Of a stretch of 57,407 nt of DNA, positions 18,047 through 27,543 are shown piece after piece. A model generated the notes under the pieces. It was not told the DNA's origin. It searched no databases and saw only the letters and a program-made list of their open reading frames with translations. Made by a program: the position numbers and the translations under genes. Position 1 is the stretch's first letter. Every line of letters begins with the position of its first letter. The stretch is from Planctomycetota bacterium (GTDB lineage: Bacteria; Planctomycetota; Phycisphaerae; WQYP01), in the NCBI GenBank assembly GCA_021851715.1, contig JAJZCR010000017.1, forward strand, positions 1-57,407, written 5' to 3'.

Positions 18047-18784
18047 TCAGTGTTTGCCGCGCTGCCCCGCGGCATCAATCAAAGCCTGAAACAGCTTCAT
18101 CTGCGGACCTCCAGGCATACGTTCCGGATGCCATTGCACACCCATCCAAAAGGCCAGTGTGGAATCTTCGATCGCCTCCACCAGGCCATCCGCCGCGCAG
18201 GCCGATGGAACAAGGCCGTGGCCCAGGCGGTCCACACCCTGGCGATGCGTTGAATTCACCATCAGTAATCCGGGGCCAAACAACGCCGCCAGACGGGTGC
18301 CGGCGGCAGGCTGCACCGCGTGGCGAGCGTCATACCGCAGCAACTGATCCGGATCGGCGGCATGGTTGACGCGCACCGCGCCCGCCACATCCGGCAGATA
18401 TTGCACCAGCGTTCCGTGGCGTTGCACATTCATGATCTGAAAACCCAGGCAAATTCCCAGCGTCGGTAAATTCCGCCCCTCCGCCAGCGCCAGCATGGCC
18501 AAATCAAACGCCTGCCGACGATCATTCATCAATTGCGTTCTGGCATGCAGCTGTTGCCCATACAACGCGGGGTTCACATCATCACCGCCGGGAATCAACA
18601 ATCCATCCAGAACATTGATCATGTGCCGCCGAACCGTCTCATCCGAAACGTGCGGCAACAGCAAAGGAACTCCACCGGCATCCAAAATGCACTGCGTATA
18701 CGTATCGGCGAGTTCATAGATGTTCGGCACCGCCGCAGCTTCGCGGGTATCCACGGAAATTCCAATCAGCGGGTGGCTGGGCAT
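18047..18784 (-). CDS. Class I glutamine amidotransferase-like hydrolase (PuuD/peptidase C26 family)
   Basis: 245 residues from ATG 18784, which has an AGGA site. Family of gamma-glutamyl-gamma-aminobutyrate hydrolases. Catalytic triad visible: nucleophile Cys in TLGICLGFQIMNV, His and Glu in VQWHPERM. Also GISVDTRE at the N-terminus, LLIPGGDDVNPALYG, and VNSTHRQGVDRLG. Putrescine degradation is the known role of PuuD, but no other puu genes are nearby, so the substrate is open. It is the last gene of the trpE-leuS-lpxK-hldE-gmhB run. Confidence 0.8.
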   Translation of the reverse strand: MPSHPLIGISVDTREAAAVPNIYELADTYTQCILDAGGVPLLLPHVSDETVRRHMINVLDGLLIPGGDDVNPALYGQQLHARTQLMNDRRQAFDLAMLALAEGRNLPTLGICLGFQIMNVQRHGTLVQYLPDVAGAVRVNHAADPDQLLRYDARHAVQPAAGTRLAALFGPGLLMVNSTHRQGVDRLGHGLVPSACAADGLVEAIEDSTLAFWMGVQWHPERMPGGPQMKLFQALIDAAGQRGKH

Positions 18785-18811
18785 GGCGTTCCTGATCAAC
18801 AGCACAATATC

Positions 18812-19885
18812 CTAGTCATGGCGATGGAAAAGGTACATGCCGAGTACGGCAACCTGGAATACCAGAGCCGCCAGCAGCCATTCCAACGCACCCAACTGCG
18901 CGCTGGTTCTGTCAAACCACCAGCTTTTATCCGTGGTTTGCAGGTAAGTACCCGCGGCTAGACCATCCCACAGAGCCATGGCCAGAAATAAAACGACCAT
19001 TATCTGCACAATCAAGGCCACCAGCGACCAAAACGAAAAATCGGCGGGCTGCGCGCGGCGATGTAACTGCCGGACCTGCCTGGCAATGTCCTCCAGAAGC
19101 ATGTGGCTGGCGGCAGGAGCTGCAGAAGCGGTACCGGGTGCGGGTGCATCAGCCGGCGGCACCGCATGGATCGGCGGCGGGCTGGACGCAGGTACAACCA
19201 CCTCGGCCATCGGAGATACCGCAGCCTCGGAGACATCGGCAACGGGCGGCTCTGGAGCAGCCTTTACCGCTTGAGCGGCAACAGATGGCTTGGTCACATG
19301 GGATCCTTCGCGAACAATAATACGCGCGGCGTCCGCCAGCGATTTCACCACAAAATCCGGTTTGGCCTGCGTCCCATCCGACGGCGCGGATGGGACGGCA
19401 CCGGCATTCACCGAGGCATCACGCAGGAGAATCGTGCGGCAACCCACGGATGCACCCGCGGCGATATCCCGCGGCTGATCGCCAATGAGCCAGCATTGCG
19501 ACAGATCCAGGTTAAAGTCCGCGGCCGCCTGCTTTAACATGCCCGGCCGAGGCTTGCGCCATTCGTGATCACCGCGGTAGGACGGCACCACGGCCTCCGG
19601 ATGAAACGGACAAAAATAATTGGCGTCGATATGAGCACCGGCCTGCCGGCGCAACTGCCGTCCCATTTCTTCATTGACTGCTTCGACATCGGCCGGTCCA
19701 AAAAGACCGCGGGCGACTCCGCTTTGATTGCTCACCACAATAATGCGATAGCCGATCCGGCGCAATGACGCCAGCGTAACGCCTGCACCCGGCAGCAGCT
19801 TCACCATGGCCGGATCACCCAAATAGCCGTCATTGGCGATAATGGTGTTATCACGATCCAAAAATACCGCGCGTTCCTGCATCAT
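18812..19885 (-). CDS. HAD phosphatase (GmhB-like) fused to a C-terminal membrane domain
   Basis: 357 residues from ATG 19885. Residues 1-185 are a HAD phosphatase of the heptose-1,7-bisphosphate 7-phosphatase/HisB type: FLDRDNTIIANDGYLG with D10 and D12, VVSNQSGVARGLF, RKPRPGMLKQAA, and CWLIGDQPRDIAAGASVG. The zinc site of GmhB is only half kept: CPFH is present, but the usual C-x-C before RKP is replaced by HEW. Residues 185-280 are an Ala/Pro-rich linker. The end holds two transmembrane helices (about 288-308 and 333-352). It lies next to hldE, so the 7-phosphatase step of ADP-heptose synthesis is likely. Confidence 0.75.
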   Translation of the reverse strand: MMQERAVFLDRDNTIIANDGYLGDPAMVKLLPGAGVTLASLRRIGYRIIVVSNQSGVARGLFGPADVEAVNEEMGRQLRRQAGAHIDANYFCPFHPEAVVPSYRGDHEWRKPRPGMLKQAAADFNLDLSQCWLIGDQPRDIAAGASVGCRTILLRDASVNAGAVPSAPSDGTQAKPDFVVKSLADAARIIVREGSHVTKPSVAAQAVKAAPEPPVADVSEAAVSPMAEVVVPASSPPPIHAVPPADAPAPGTASAAPAASHMLLEDIARQVRQLHRRAQPADFSFWSLVALIVQIMVVLFLAMALWDGLAAGTYLQTTDKSWWFDRTSAQLGALEWLLAALVFQVAVLGMYLFHRHD

Positions 19886-19996
19886 TACATTCCGCAAAAT
19901 CCGACGCTGCTTCGCGTAGCCGACAGCAGCACTCCCCATGCCACCTTCCGCCTGTTCACCACCATGCATTGCCGCACCGCGGCCAGGCCGTCACCA

Positions 19997-21478
19997 CTAT
20001 CGGGCCAGTTTCTCCAGGATGGCGGTGGTCGAGTGACCGGCCAAAAACGGTGCCAGGATCACAGCCCCGCCGCGTGCCTCCACCAAATCCCGGCCAACCA
20101 CTTCCTTGTCGGCATAATCCTCTCCCTTGACCAGCACATCCGGAGCCACGGCCCGCACAAGTTCCAACGGGGTATCGCTGCCAAAATCCACTACAAAATC
20201 CACACACGCCAGCGCCGCCAATACGGCCATGCGGTCCATCAATGGATTCACGGGCCGGCCATTCCCTTTGAGCCGCCGGACTGAAGCATCAGAATTCACC
20301 CCCACCACCAGCACATCACCGTGACTGCGGGCAAATTGCAGGTAACGCACATGGCCGGCATGGAGAATATCAAATACACCATTGGTAAAAACAATGCGCT
20401 TGCCCGCAGCCCGCAATAAACCAAGTTCGACGCTTAATGCGGCGAGACTGCGCACTTTTTCTTCGGTTGCTTCGGTCGGCAATAATTCCGCCATCACTTC
20501 CTTGCGCCGCAACGGCACACAACCAAAGCGTTCTACTTCCAATCCCCCCGCCACGTTGCCCAGATCCACCGCCTGGCTCCACGTGGCACCGGCACTGATG
20601 GCCATCGCCAGCATGGCCAGCACCATGTCGCCGGCACCGGTAACATCGTAAACGGTACGCGGCCTGGTGGGATGCAGTGTACCGCTTTCCGGTCCATCCA
20701 GCAGATACATGCCGTGTTTATCCAGGGTGATCACGCACGCATCCAACTCCAAACGGGCATAAAGTTCCCGTGCCAGCTCGGCCGCTCCCAGGGGTAAAGC
20801 CTCCATGCGCAGGCCCGTGGCCAGCTCGGCTTCCGTCCGATTCGGAGTAATGACCGACGCCCGCCGATATCGGCTGTAATCCGCCACGGCCGCCGGGTCC
20901 ACCAATATCGGCACCCCCAGTTCGCGGGCCATATCGATGGCGGCGGGGCACAGAGACTGGCTCAGGAGGCCTTTATTATAATCTTCAATACACAGGGCCG
21001 CGGAGCCCGCCAGACACTGGCGCAAATGTTCCCGCAGGATTTTTTCATGCTCCGGACCAATCGGTGAAAGATCTTCGCGATCCAACCGCAGCATCTGTTG
21101 CGGATGACGATGCTGCGCCAAACCGACCAGCCTGGTCTTGGTGCAGGTCGGCCGGCCCCCAATAGCCAGCATGTGCGACACCTCCACCCCGGCATCGCGG
21201 AGAATGGTACGCAGCAGCTGTCCCTGGTCATCCTGCCCGCACACGCCAATCAAGTCCACCTTGGCCCCTAAGGCGGCCAGAAACACGGCCACATTGCCGG
21301 CCCCTCCACAGCGGTGCTGTCGGTGACGCTCCTGCACCACCGCCACCGGAGCCTCCGGTGAAAGTCGCTCCGCATCGCCGTAAATATATTCATCCAACAT
21401 CAAGTCGCCCAAAACGACGATACGTGGCTCGCCGAAGCGCTCCACAATACCCGCAAGTTCAGAGCTTAAATGTTGCAT
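19997..21478 (-). CDS. hldE: Bifunctional heptose-7-phosphate kinase/heptose-1-phosphate adenylyltransferase
   Basis: 493 residues, normal for fused HldE. The N-terminal ribokinase-like domain (1-320) has GDLMLDEYIYGDAERLSPEA and the PfkB signature DVTGAGDMVLAMLAMA. The C-terminal nucleotidyltransferase domain has FTNGVFDILHAGHVRYL (HxGH) and GVNSDASVRRLKG. It makes heptose-1,7-bisphosphate and then ADP-heptose around the GmhB step encoded next door. Implies heptose-containing LPS. 50 bases separate it from lpxK upstream. Confidence 0.93.
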   Translation of the reverse strand: MQHLSSELAGIVERFGEPRIVVLGDLMLDEYIYGDAERLSPEAPVAVVQERHRQHRCGGAGNVAVFLAALGAKVDLIGVCGQDDQGQLLRTILRDAGVEVSHMLAIGGRPTCTKTRLVGLAQHRHPQQMLRLDREDLSPIGPEHEKILREHLRQCLAGSAALCIEDYNKGLLSQSLCPAAIDMARELGVPILVDPAAVADYSRYRRASVITPNRTEAELATGLRMEALPLGAAELARELYARLELDACVITLDKHGMYLLDGPESGTLHPTRPRTVYDVTGAGDMVLAMLAMAISAGATWSQAVDLGNVAGGLEVERFGCVPLRRKEVMAELLPTEATEEKVRSLAALSVELGLLRAAGKRIVFTNGVFDILHAGHVRYLQFARSHGDVLVVGVNSDASVRRLKGNGRPVNPLMDRMAVLAALACVDFVVDFGSDTPLELVRAVAPDVLVKGEDYADKEVVGRDLVEARGGAVILAPFLAGHSTTAILEKLAR

Positions 21479-21528
21479 AAATCGTTCACATCTTTATCTT
21501 GAGACCGCACCTATATTCGCCATCTATT

Positions 21529-22572
21529 TTATCGTCCGGCAAGGGCCGCAGCCAGCACCCCATGCCACAGCGAAGACTGCACGCCTTCAATCTGGCTTTC
21601 AATCCGCACATGCCAGACCGGCACCGGCGGCTTGAAGTCTTTTATTTTCACCCAATCTTTGACCGTCGTCACCCAGGCATCCAACGAACGGTCGGCGGTT
21701 ATTTCGCGCATCTGCTCAAAATCCAAGTCCACCCGATAATGGTGGTGATCGTCAAACCAGCAACCGCTCGATGGAATCAGTCCGGTCGATCGCACCGTGT
21801 TTAAAAAACCTTCCGGATTCCCCACTCCGGCAAACACCAAAACATGCTTGCCGTCGGCCGCCACCGGCTGGCCCGCCGCATCAAACACGCCGATCACCCG
21901 CGTGCGCTGTTCAAAAATATTCCGCGGCTTCACCCATTGGGCCAGCAGACCAGCCGCCAGCTCCACCAATTCGGGGGTTACCTGCTCACAGCGGGTCAAC
22001 ATAATGTGGGTAGCCCGGGCCATACCGCGCGGATATTCCCGCCAACTGCCACGCGGAATGATGCCTGGAATGCCCATGGGGTTGGTGGCATCCACCAGCA
22101 CGATATTCACATCCCGATAAAGCCGACGGTGTTGAAAGCCGTCATCCAGTACCAGCACATCCGCTCCGAATTTGCCGATGGCTTCCTGTCCCCCGGCGAC
22201 CCGGTCGGCGTTCACCACCACCGGCACACCGGGGCATTCCCGCTGAATTACCTGCACTTCATCCGCCACCATTCCCCCGGCAGTTCCATAACCGCGCGTC
22301 AATACTGCGGGCTTGCGGCCCATGGCCACTAGATCGCGCACAATCATGATAACGGTCGGTGTTTTACCCGTGCCGCCCGTAGTCATATTGCCCACCGAAA
22401 TCACGGGCACAGGCAAGCGCACCACCTGGATGCGCCCGGCATCGTAGGCCCAATTGCGCACACGTATAGCCAGGCCGTATGGCCACGATAATAGCGTCAA
22501 GACCGCCCGCGCCACGGCAGGGATCAAACCCGCCGTTTCACCCGTCATTGTGCGTTTATACCACTGTTCCAT
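21529..22572 (-). CDS. lpxK: Tetraacyldisaccharide 4'-kinase
   Basis: 347 residues, standard size. Phosphorylates the 4' position of lipid A disaccharide at the inner face of the cytoplasmic membrane. N-terminal hydrophobic region (about residues 14-35) followed by the unusual P-loop SVGNMTTGGTGKTP. Other motifs: AVLTRGYG, VLDDGFQHRRLYRDVNIVLVD and FAGVGNPEGFLNTV. Co-oriented with leuS (about 46 bases upstream) and hldE, which groups lipid A and inner-core genes. Confidence 0.92.
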   Translation of the reverse strand: MEQWYKRTMTGETAGLIPAVARAVLTLLSWPYGLAIRVRNWAYDAGRIQVVRLPVPVISVGNMTTGGTGKTPTVIMIVRDLVAMGRKPAVLTRGYGTAGGMVADEVQVIQRECPGVPVVVNADRVAGGQEAIGKFGADVLVLDDGFQHRRLYRDVNIVLVDATNPMGIPGIIPRGSWREYPRGMARATHIMLTRCEQVTPELVELAAGLLAQWVKPRNIFEQRTRVIGVFDAAGQPVAADGKHVLVFAGVGNPEGFLNTVRSTGLIPSSGCWFDDHHHYRVDLDFEQMREITADRSLDAWVTTVKDWVKIKDFKPPVPVWHVRIESQIEGVQSSLWHGVLAAALAGR

Positions 22573-22618
22573 GCGGGATCGAGCTCATTTCATCCGGGCC
22601 GGCACGGCGCAGCTGAAT

Positions 22619-25618
22619 TCACACCACCAGGCTGACCATGCGACCTTTGACGTAAATTTTTTTCTTCAAATTCCGACCCGCCAGCTTTTCCTGAATTTCC
22701 GCATCGGCAAGCACGCTTTGCAGCACGTGTTCTTCCGCAGCGTCGGCCGGCACGCTCACGCGCCCGGAAAGTTTGCCGTTGATCTGCACCGGAATATCAC
22801 ACCGGGCTTCCACACACAGGGCCTCATCGTACATCGGCCAGGGAACGCGGCTCACGGACTCCAGTGCTGCGGCACCGCTGATCTGCTGATAAATTTCCTC
22901 AGCGATATGCGGCGCAAACGGCTCCAGCAGCCGCACCAGTGTCAACACCACTGCACACGGTATCACCTCCAGCCGCGTCAGCAGGTTGTTAAATTCCATC
23001 ATGGCACTGATCGCGGTGTTGAATGAAAGTCGTTCAATATCCTGCGTTACCTTGCGGATAAGCCGGTGCATGGGGCGCAACAGCTCATCGGCGGCCGCCT
23101 GCGATTTTCGCTGCTGGTCCGCCGTAAGCTCGCCACCGCCCAGCGCCCGCCAACTAGATCCATCCTGGACCACGACGCGCTGCTGATGGTCATCTTCCGT
23201 TCCGAATACATTGCGCCACAACCGGTGCAGAAAGCGATACACCCCTTCCACACCCGCAGTGCTCCAGGGCTTGACCTGCTCCAGCGGCCCCATGAACATT
23301 TCAAAAAGCCGCAAGGAATCCGCTCCATACCTGGCGATGACATCATCCGGGTTAATCACATTACCGCGAGATTTGCTCATTTTATACGAACGGGCATCCA
23401 CCTCTATGTCAGGGCGGCTTTTAAGTACGTATTGGTTGCCGCGTTTTTCGATATCGCCCGGAACCTGACCCCGGCCCACCAGCGGTTCTCCGGTGCTTCT
23501 GCGGCGACTGATAATTTCCGGCCGGCCGTCGGAACCGGTGCGGGTGGAAAGGTCCGGGGCCACCTCACCCCAGGAAACCCATTCACCCGCGGCCGTGGAA
23601 AATGCAGTGTATTCCGCCTCCCCCAGAATCAAGCCCTGGTTGACCAATTTTCTAAAAGGTTCCTGAGAACTTACGTATCCACGATCAAAAAGCACCTTGT
23701 GCCAGAACCGTGAATACAACAGGTGCAGAACAGCATGTTCCACGCCGCCGATGTAGAGGTCCACGCCCGGCGGCTGCTCCATCCAATAACGTTCCGCGGA
23801 TTGCGGACAAAATTCCTTCAGATTGCGCGGATCTAAATACCGCAGGTAATACCAGCAGGAACCCGCCCACTGCGGCATGGTGTTAAGCTCACGCTGCGCC
23901 GGCACGCTGCCCGGCGTGCACGGCGGCACCACGCGGGCCACCGCCGTCGCCGGCGAACCTTCCAGCAGCACCTGGACATTAGCCCAGTCCCCCGCCTTGG
24001 AAAGCGGCGGGGCCATGGTCCCGGTCGGTTTAAAATCAGCCAAATCGGGCAAACGCAGTGGAAGCTCTTCCGGGGCCAGCGGTACCGTGGTGCCATCTTC
24101 CAGGTGTACCAATGGAAACGGCTCTCCCCAGTATCGTTGCCGCGAGAACAACCAGTCTCTTATCTTATAATGGGTCCGGCCCAAGCCCACCTGGCGATTC
24201 TCAAGCTGCTCAATCATCGAGGGTTTAGTCTGCTCGGTTGCCATACCGTCGATCCATGGGGAATTAACCGCATAGCCTGCTTCTTCCAGCGGCAGATCGC
24301 CCGCCTCCGGCAGATCCTTTCGGGCGCTGACCACCCGTTTGATCGGCAAGCCAAACTGCCGGGCAAAGTCAAAGTCGCGACGGTCATGCGCGGGCACCGC
24401 CATAATTGCCCCTGTGCCGTAACCCATCAGCACATAATCGGAAACAAATATAGGTACGCGCTGCTGGTTGACCGGGTTGACAGCGTACGCACCCGTGAAA
24501 ACACCGGTCTTGGATACATCTTCCTGCCGTTGGCGTTCCGAGCGCCCGGCCACCCATTTCTGGTAAGCCGCCACCGACAACGCCGGACTGTCCATACCGC
24601 CCTCGCATTTCCATCCGGCAGGCGTTTGCTCCGGCCAGGCCTGAGGCAAAATGCAGTTTTTCTGGGCAACATTCACCAGCGGATGCTCTGGGGCCAGCAC
24701 CATGTAGCTCACGCCAAACAGGGTATCGGGCCGAGTGGTAAACACGTCCAGAATTTCCGGCCGGCCAGCAACCTGGAAATGCACCATCGCTCCCTCGGAA
24801 CGACCGATCCAATTGCGCTGCATCATTTTCAGGGATTCGGACCATTCCAATGCATCGAGTCCGTCGAGCAAACGCTTAGCATAGGCGGTGATGCGCAGCA
24901 TCCATTGCCGCATAGGCCGACGCTCCACCGGAAAGCCACCCACTTCGCTCTTGCCATCAATCACTTCTTCATTGGCCAGCACTGTCCCCAAGCCAGGGCA
25001 CCAATTGACCGCCACGTCCGCCTGATAAGCCAGCCTGAACCCCGCCAGAACTTCTCTTTGACGCCGGACATCCAACTCATGCCAGGACTGCTCGCATCCC
25101 GGAACAGCACGCCAGCCGGAGGCAAATTCCTCCGCCAATTCGGAAATGGGCCGGCCCTGGCCGCGGGATTCATCAAACCAGGTGTCAAAAAGCTTAAGAA
25201 ATATCCACTGCGTCCAGCGGTAGTATTCAGGATCCGTGGTGTTGATTTCACGATCCCAATCGTAGGAAAAGCCGAGTGATTGCAGTTGGCCTCGAAACCG
25301 GCTGACATTCTTCCGGGTGGTAGCGGCCGGGTGCGTGTCGGTCTTAATCGCATACTGCTCGGCCGGCAGGCCGAAGGCATCCCACCCCATGGGGTGCATG
25401 ACCGAAAAACCGCAGGCCCGTTTGTAGCGGGCCACAATATCACTGGCTGTATAGCCTTCCGGATGGCCCACATGCAACCCTTCCCCGGAAGGATATGGAA
25501 ACATATCCAGTACGTAGAATTTGGGCTTCGCGGTGTCCACGTTCGAAGCGAACACTTTGTTTTTCAGCCAGATTTGCTGCCATTTTTCTTCAATGGCACG
25601 AGGATTATATTGCGGCAT
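22619..25618 (-). CDS. leuS: Leucyl-tRNA synthetase
   Basis: 999 residues, longer than the roughly 860 of the E. coli enzyme. Class Ia motifs: HIGH box as LHVGHPEG near residue 50 and KMSKSRGN near 740. The editing (CP1) domain carries TTRPDTLFGVSYMVLAPEHP and GYGTGAIMAVPAHD. Extra length lies mainly in insertions around residues 150-200 and in the stretch before KMSKS (about 640-720). ATG 25618 has an AAGGA site; the gene starts 25 bases after trpE, with no T-box visible between. Confidence 0.95.
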   Translation of the reverse strand: MPQYNPRAIEEKWQQIWLKNKVFASNVDTAKPKFYVLDMFPYPSGEGLHVGHPEGYTASDIVARYKRACGFSVMHPMGWDAFGLPAEQYAIKTDTHPAATTRKNVSRFRGQLQSLGFSYDWDREINTTDPEYYRWTQWIFLKLFDTWFDESRGQGRPISELAEEFASGWRAVPGCEQSWHELDVRRQREVLAGFRLAYQADVAVNWCPGLGTVLANEEVIDGKSEVGGFPVERRPMRQWMLRITAYAKRLLDGLDALEWSESLKMMQRNWIGRSEGAMVHFQVAGRPEILDVFTTRPDTLFGVSYMVLAPEHPLVNVAQKNCILPQAWPEQTPAGWKCEGGMDSPALSVAAYQKWVAGRSERQRQEDVSKTGVFTGAYAVNPVNQQRVPIFVSDYVLMGYGTGAIMAVPAHDRRDFDFARQFGLPIKRVVSARKDLPEAGDLPLEEAGYAVNSPWIDGMATEQTKPSMIEQLENRQVGLGRTHYKIRDWLFSRQRYWGEPFPLVHLEDGTTVPLAPEELPLRLPDLADFKPTGTMAPPLSKAGDWANVQVLLEGSPATAVARVVPPCTPGSVPAQRELNTMPQWAGSCWYYLRYLDPRNLKEFCPQSAERYWMEQPPGVDLYIGGVEHAVLHLLYSRFWHKVLFDRGYVSSQEPFRKLVNQGLILGEAEYTAFSTAAGEWVSWGEVAPDLSTRTGSDGRPEIISRRRSTGEPLVGRGQVPGDIEKRGNQYVLKSRPDIEVDARSYKMSKSRGNVINPDDVIARYGADSLRLFEMFMGPLEQVKPWSTAGVEGVYRFLHRLWRNVFGTEDDHQQRVVVQDGSSWRALGGGELTADQQRKSQAAADELLRPMHRLIRKVTQDIERLSFNTAISAMMEFNNLLTRLEVIPCAVVLTLVRLLEPFAPHIAEEIYQQISGAAALESVSRVPWPMYDEALCVEARCDIPVQINGKLSGRVSVPADAAEEHVLQSVLADAEIQEKLAGRNLKKKIYVKGRMVSLVV

Positions 25619-25643
25619 GGTGCTCGAATCCTTTATTTTATGG

Positions 25644-27209
25644 TCAGGAAAAGCCCCGCTCGGCCAGCCCTACCGCCTTGAGCAGGCCCGCGGCTTTGTT
25701 GAGTGTTTCTTGATATTCGCTGGCGGGTACGGAATCGGCCACCAGGCCGCCCCCGCTCTGGATAAACACGGTGGTGATCCGGTCTGCCTGGTCCCGATTC
25801 TGTGCATCGCCTTTCGGCGGCAGCACCACCATCGTCCGCAGCGCAATGCACGTATCCATGTTCCCCGAATAATCCATGTAGCCCACCGCCCCCCCGTAGG
25901 GGCCGCGGCGGCTGGGTTCCAACTGGTCAATGATCTGCATGGCCCGAATTTTCGGAGCGCCGCTGACGGTGCCCACCGGCAGGGTAGCGCGCAGCGCGTC
26001 GAAGCAGGTTTTTCCAGCCGCCAGTTCGCCCGTCACGTTGCTGGTAATGTGCATGACATGACTGTAGCGCTCCACGCTCATCACGTCGTCGGTTTTCACG
26101 CTTCCGGGCACCGCCACCCTGCCCACATCGTTACGCCCCAGGTCCACCAGCATGATGTGTTCCGCGCGCTCTTTAGGATCGGCCAGCAATTCCTTTTCCA
26201 GCGCCGCATCTTCCTCCGCAGTTTGCCCGCGTCGACGTGTGCCCGCCAGCGGCCGGCTGGTGATCACTCCATTTTGTACCCGACACATAATTTCTGGCGA
26301 CGACCCCACCAGCGTACATTCCGGTGCCGTCAGATAGAACATGAACGGCGATGGATTAACCACCCGCAGCGCCCGGTAGATATCAAACGCATGGGCCGGC
26401 GTTTTTACCGTGAAACATTGCGAGAGCACCACCTGAAAAATGTCCCCCGCCTTAATAAACTCCTTGGCCGCTTCCACCGCCGCTTCAAACTCCGCCCTGG
26501 TAAAATTGCTGTCGGCTTTTGGCCGATGCCCCTGCTTCAAATTGATCACTTCCAGTTCGCCGTGTACAGGCTCACGCAGAGCCTCCACCATGGCATTGAT
26601 ACGCGCGGTGGCATCCTGATAGAGTTGATCATGTGGCCGGCCGTCAATATGAGCATCCGCCACCACCAATATGGTTTTTTGAACATGATCAAAAATCACC
26701 AGATCGTCATACAAGCCGAAGATAAGGTCTGGTAGATGCCGCAGATCCGGCGGAGGCGACGCCAATTTTTCCGGCTCCAGGTACCGCACCGTGTCATATC
26801 CCGCATACCCCACCGCCCCGCCCGAAAAGGCCGGCAATTCCGGCAACCGCACAGCGGTTATGCCGGACAAAATGGCCTGTAACTCATGCAGTGGATCTGC
26901 GGATGTAAAGGTCTTATCCTTTTGTTCCGGCGACTTGGGAAACGACAGCGTAACCTGGTGACTGAAGGCCTTGATCACCGTCCGGGGTCCCGCTCCCAGA
27001 AATGAATACCGCGCGATACGCTCGCCCCCTACCACCGATTCGAGCAGGAAGGAATAGGGAGATCGCTTGGCAAGGCGTTCGTAAGCAGTCACCGGCGTAA
27101 GGTGATCGCCAAGGAGGGTTACAAACACCGGAACAGCTGCCCCCGGCTTGGCTAAGGCGCAAAATTGCTCAAAGGAAAGTGTCGGGGTTATGCTATTTTT
27201 CGTCGGCAA
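25644..27209 (-). CDS. trpE: Anthranilate synthase component I
   Basis: 521 residues. Makes anthranilate from chorismate with ammonia from TrpG, the first step of tryptophan synthesis. The chorismate-binding domain is complete: SPSPFMFYL near residue 285, the SRPLAGTRRRG loop, AEHIMLVDLGRNDVGRVA, and TVSGAPKIRAMQIIDQLE. The N-terminal region has SFLLESVVGGERIARYSFLG, the likely tryptophan-feedback site. The start is TTG 27209, supported by AGGAG 7 bases upstream; no ATG fits better. trpG is not in the window. Confidence 0.92.
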   Translation of the reverse strand: MPTKNSITPTLSFEQFCALAKPGAAVPVFVTLLGDHLTPVTAYERLAKRSPYSFLLESVVGGERIARYSFLGAGPRTVIKAFSHQVTLSFPKSPEQKDKTFTSADPLHELQAILSGITAVRLPELPAFSGGAVGYAGYDTVRYLEPEKLASPPPDLRHLPDLIFGLYDDLVIFDHVQKTILVVADAHIDGRPHDQLYQDATARINAMVEALREPVHGELEVINLKQGHRPKADSNFTRAEFEAAVEAAKEFIKAGDIFQVVLSQCFTVKTPAHAFDIYRALRVVNPSPFMFYLTAPECTLVGSSPEIMCRVQNGVITSRPLAGTRRRGQTAEEDAALEKELLADPKERAEHIMLVDLGRNDVGRVAVPGSVKTDDVMSVERYSHVMHITSNVTGELAAGKTCFDALRATLPVGTVSGAPKIRAMQIIDQLEPSRRGPYGGAVGYMDYSGNMDTCIALRTMVVLPPKGDAQNRDQADRITTVFIQSGGGLVADSVPASEYQETLNKAAGLLKAVGLAERGFS

Positions 27210-27543
27210 ATAACGCTCCTGTCGAAGTTCAACGGTTTAATTTTAACCGCCATCGCCCAAACGTTGTAGTGCGGGATGAGTACGAGTGCCCGCGGAAGGT
27301 GGCCAAGCAGGCTGGCCACGGCAGTGCATGGCGTTTACCGGACGACTCTCGCCTGCACCAGGCCACCGCACCCACGACGCCGGCCACCCAGCGTGAAAAT
27401 GGCCGTAGATCTCTCAACTGCTGTCAATCCAGTTCCGCCTACTATTGCCACACTATTCAATGTATACTTGCGTCTGTCGGCCATTGGGGCTCCGGTGTTG
27501 TTCTCAGCGACTGTTCCGACGTACCGCCGACGCAGGAGTTGGT
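27210..27543. other. Divergent region trpE/anSME
   Basis: 334 bases between divergent genes. An AT-centred palindrome, cggtttaattttaaccg, lies at 27233-27249, about 25 bases before the trpE start and in a position to act as an operator on the trpE side. No -35/-10 pair with good spacing was found for either gene. Open frames here are not protein-like. Confidence 0.4.

Noticed and set aside
24104..25279. 391-codon plus-strand frame inside leuS
   Set aside because: Antisense shadow of leuS, which has complete class I synthetase motifs in the other strand.
25619..25643. T-box or leucine-responsive leader before leuS
   Set aside because: Only 25 bases separate trpE and leuS, too short for such a leader.
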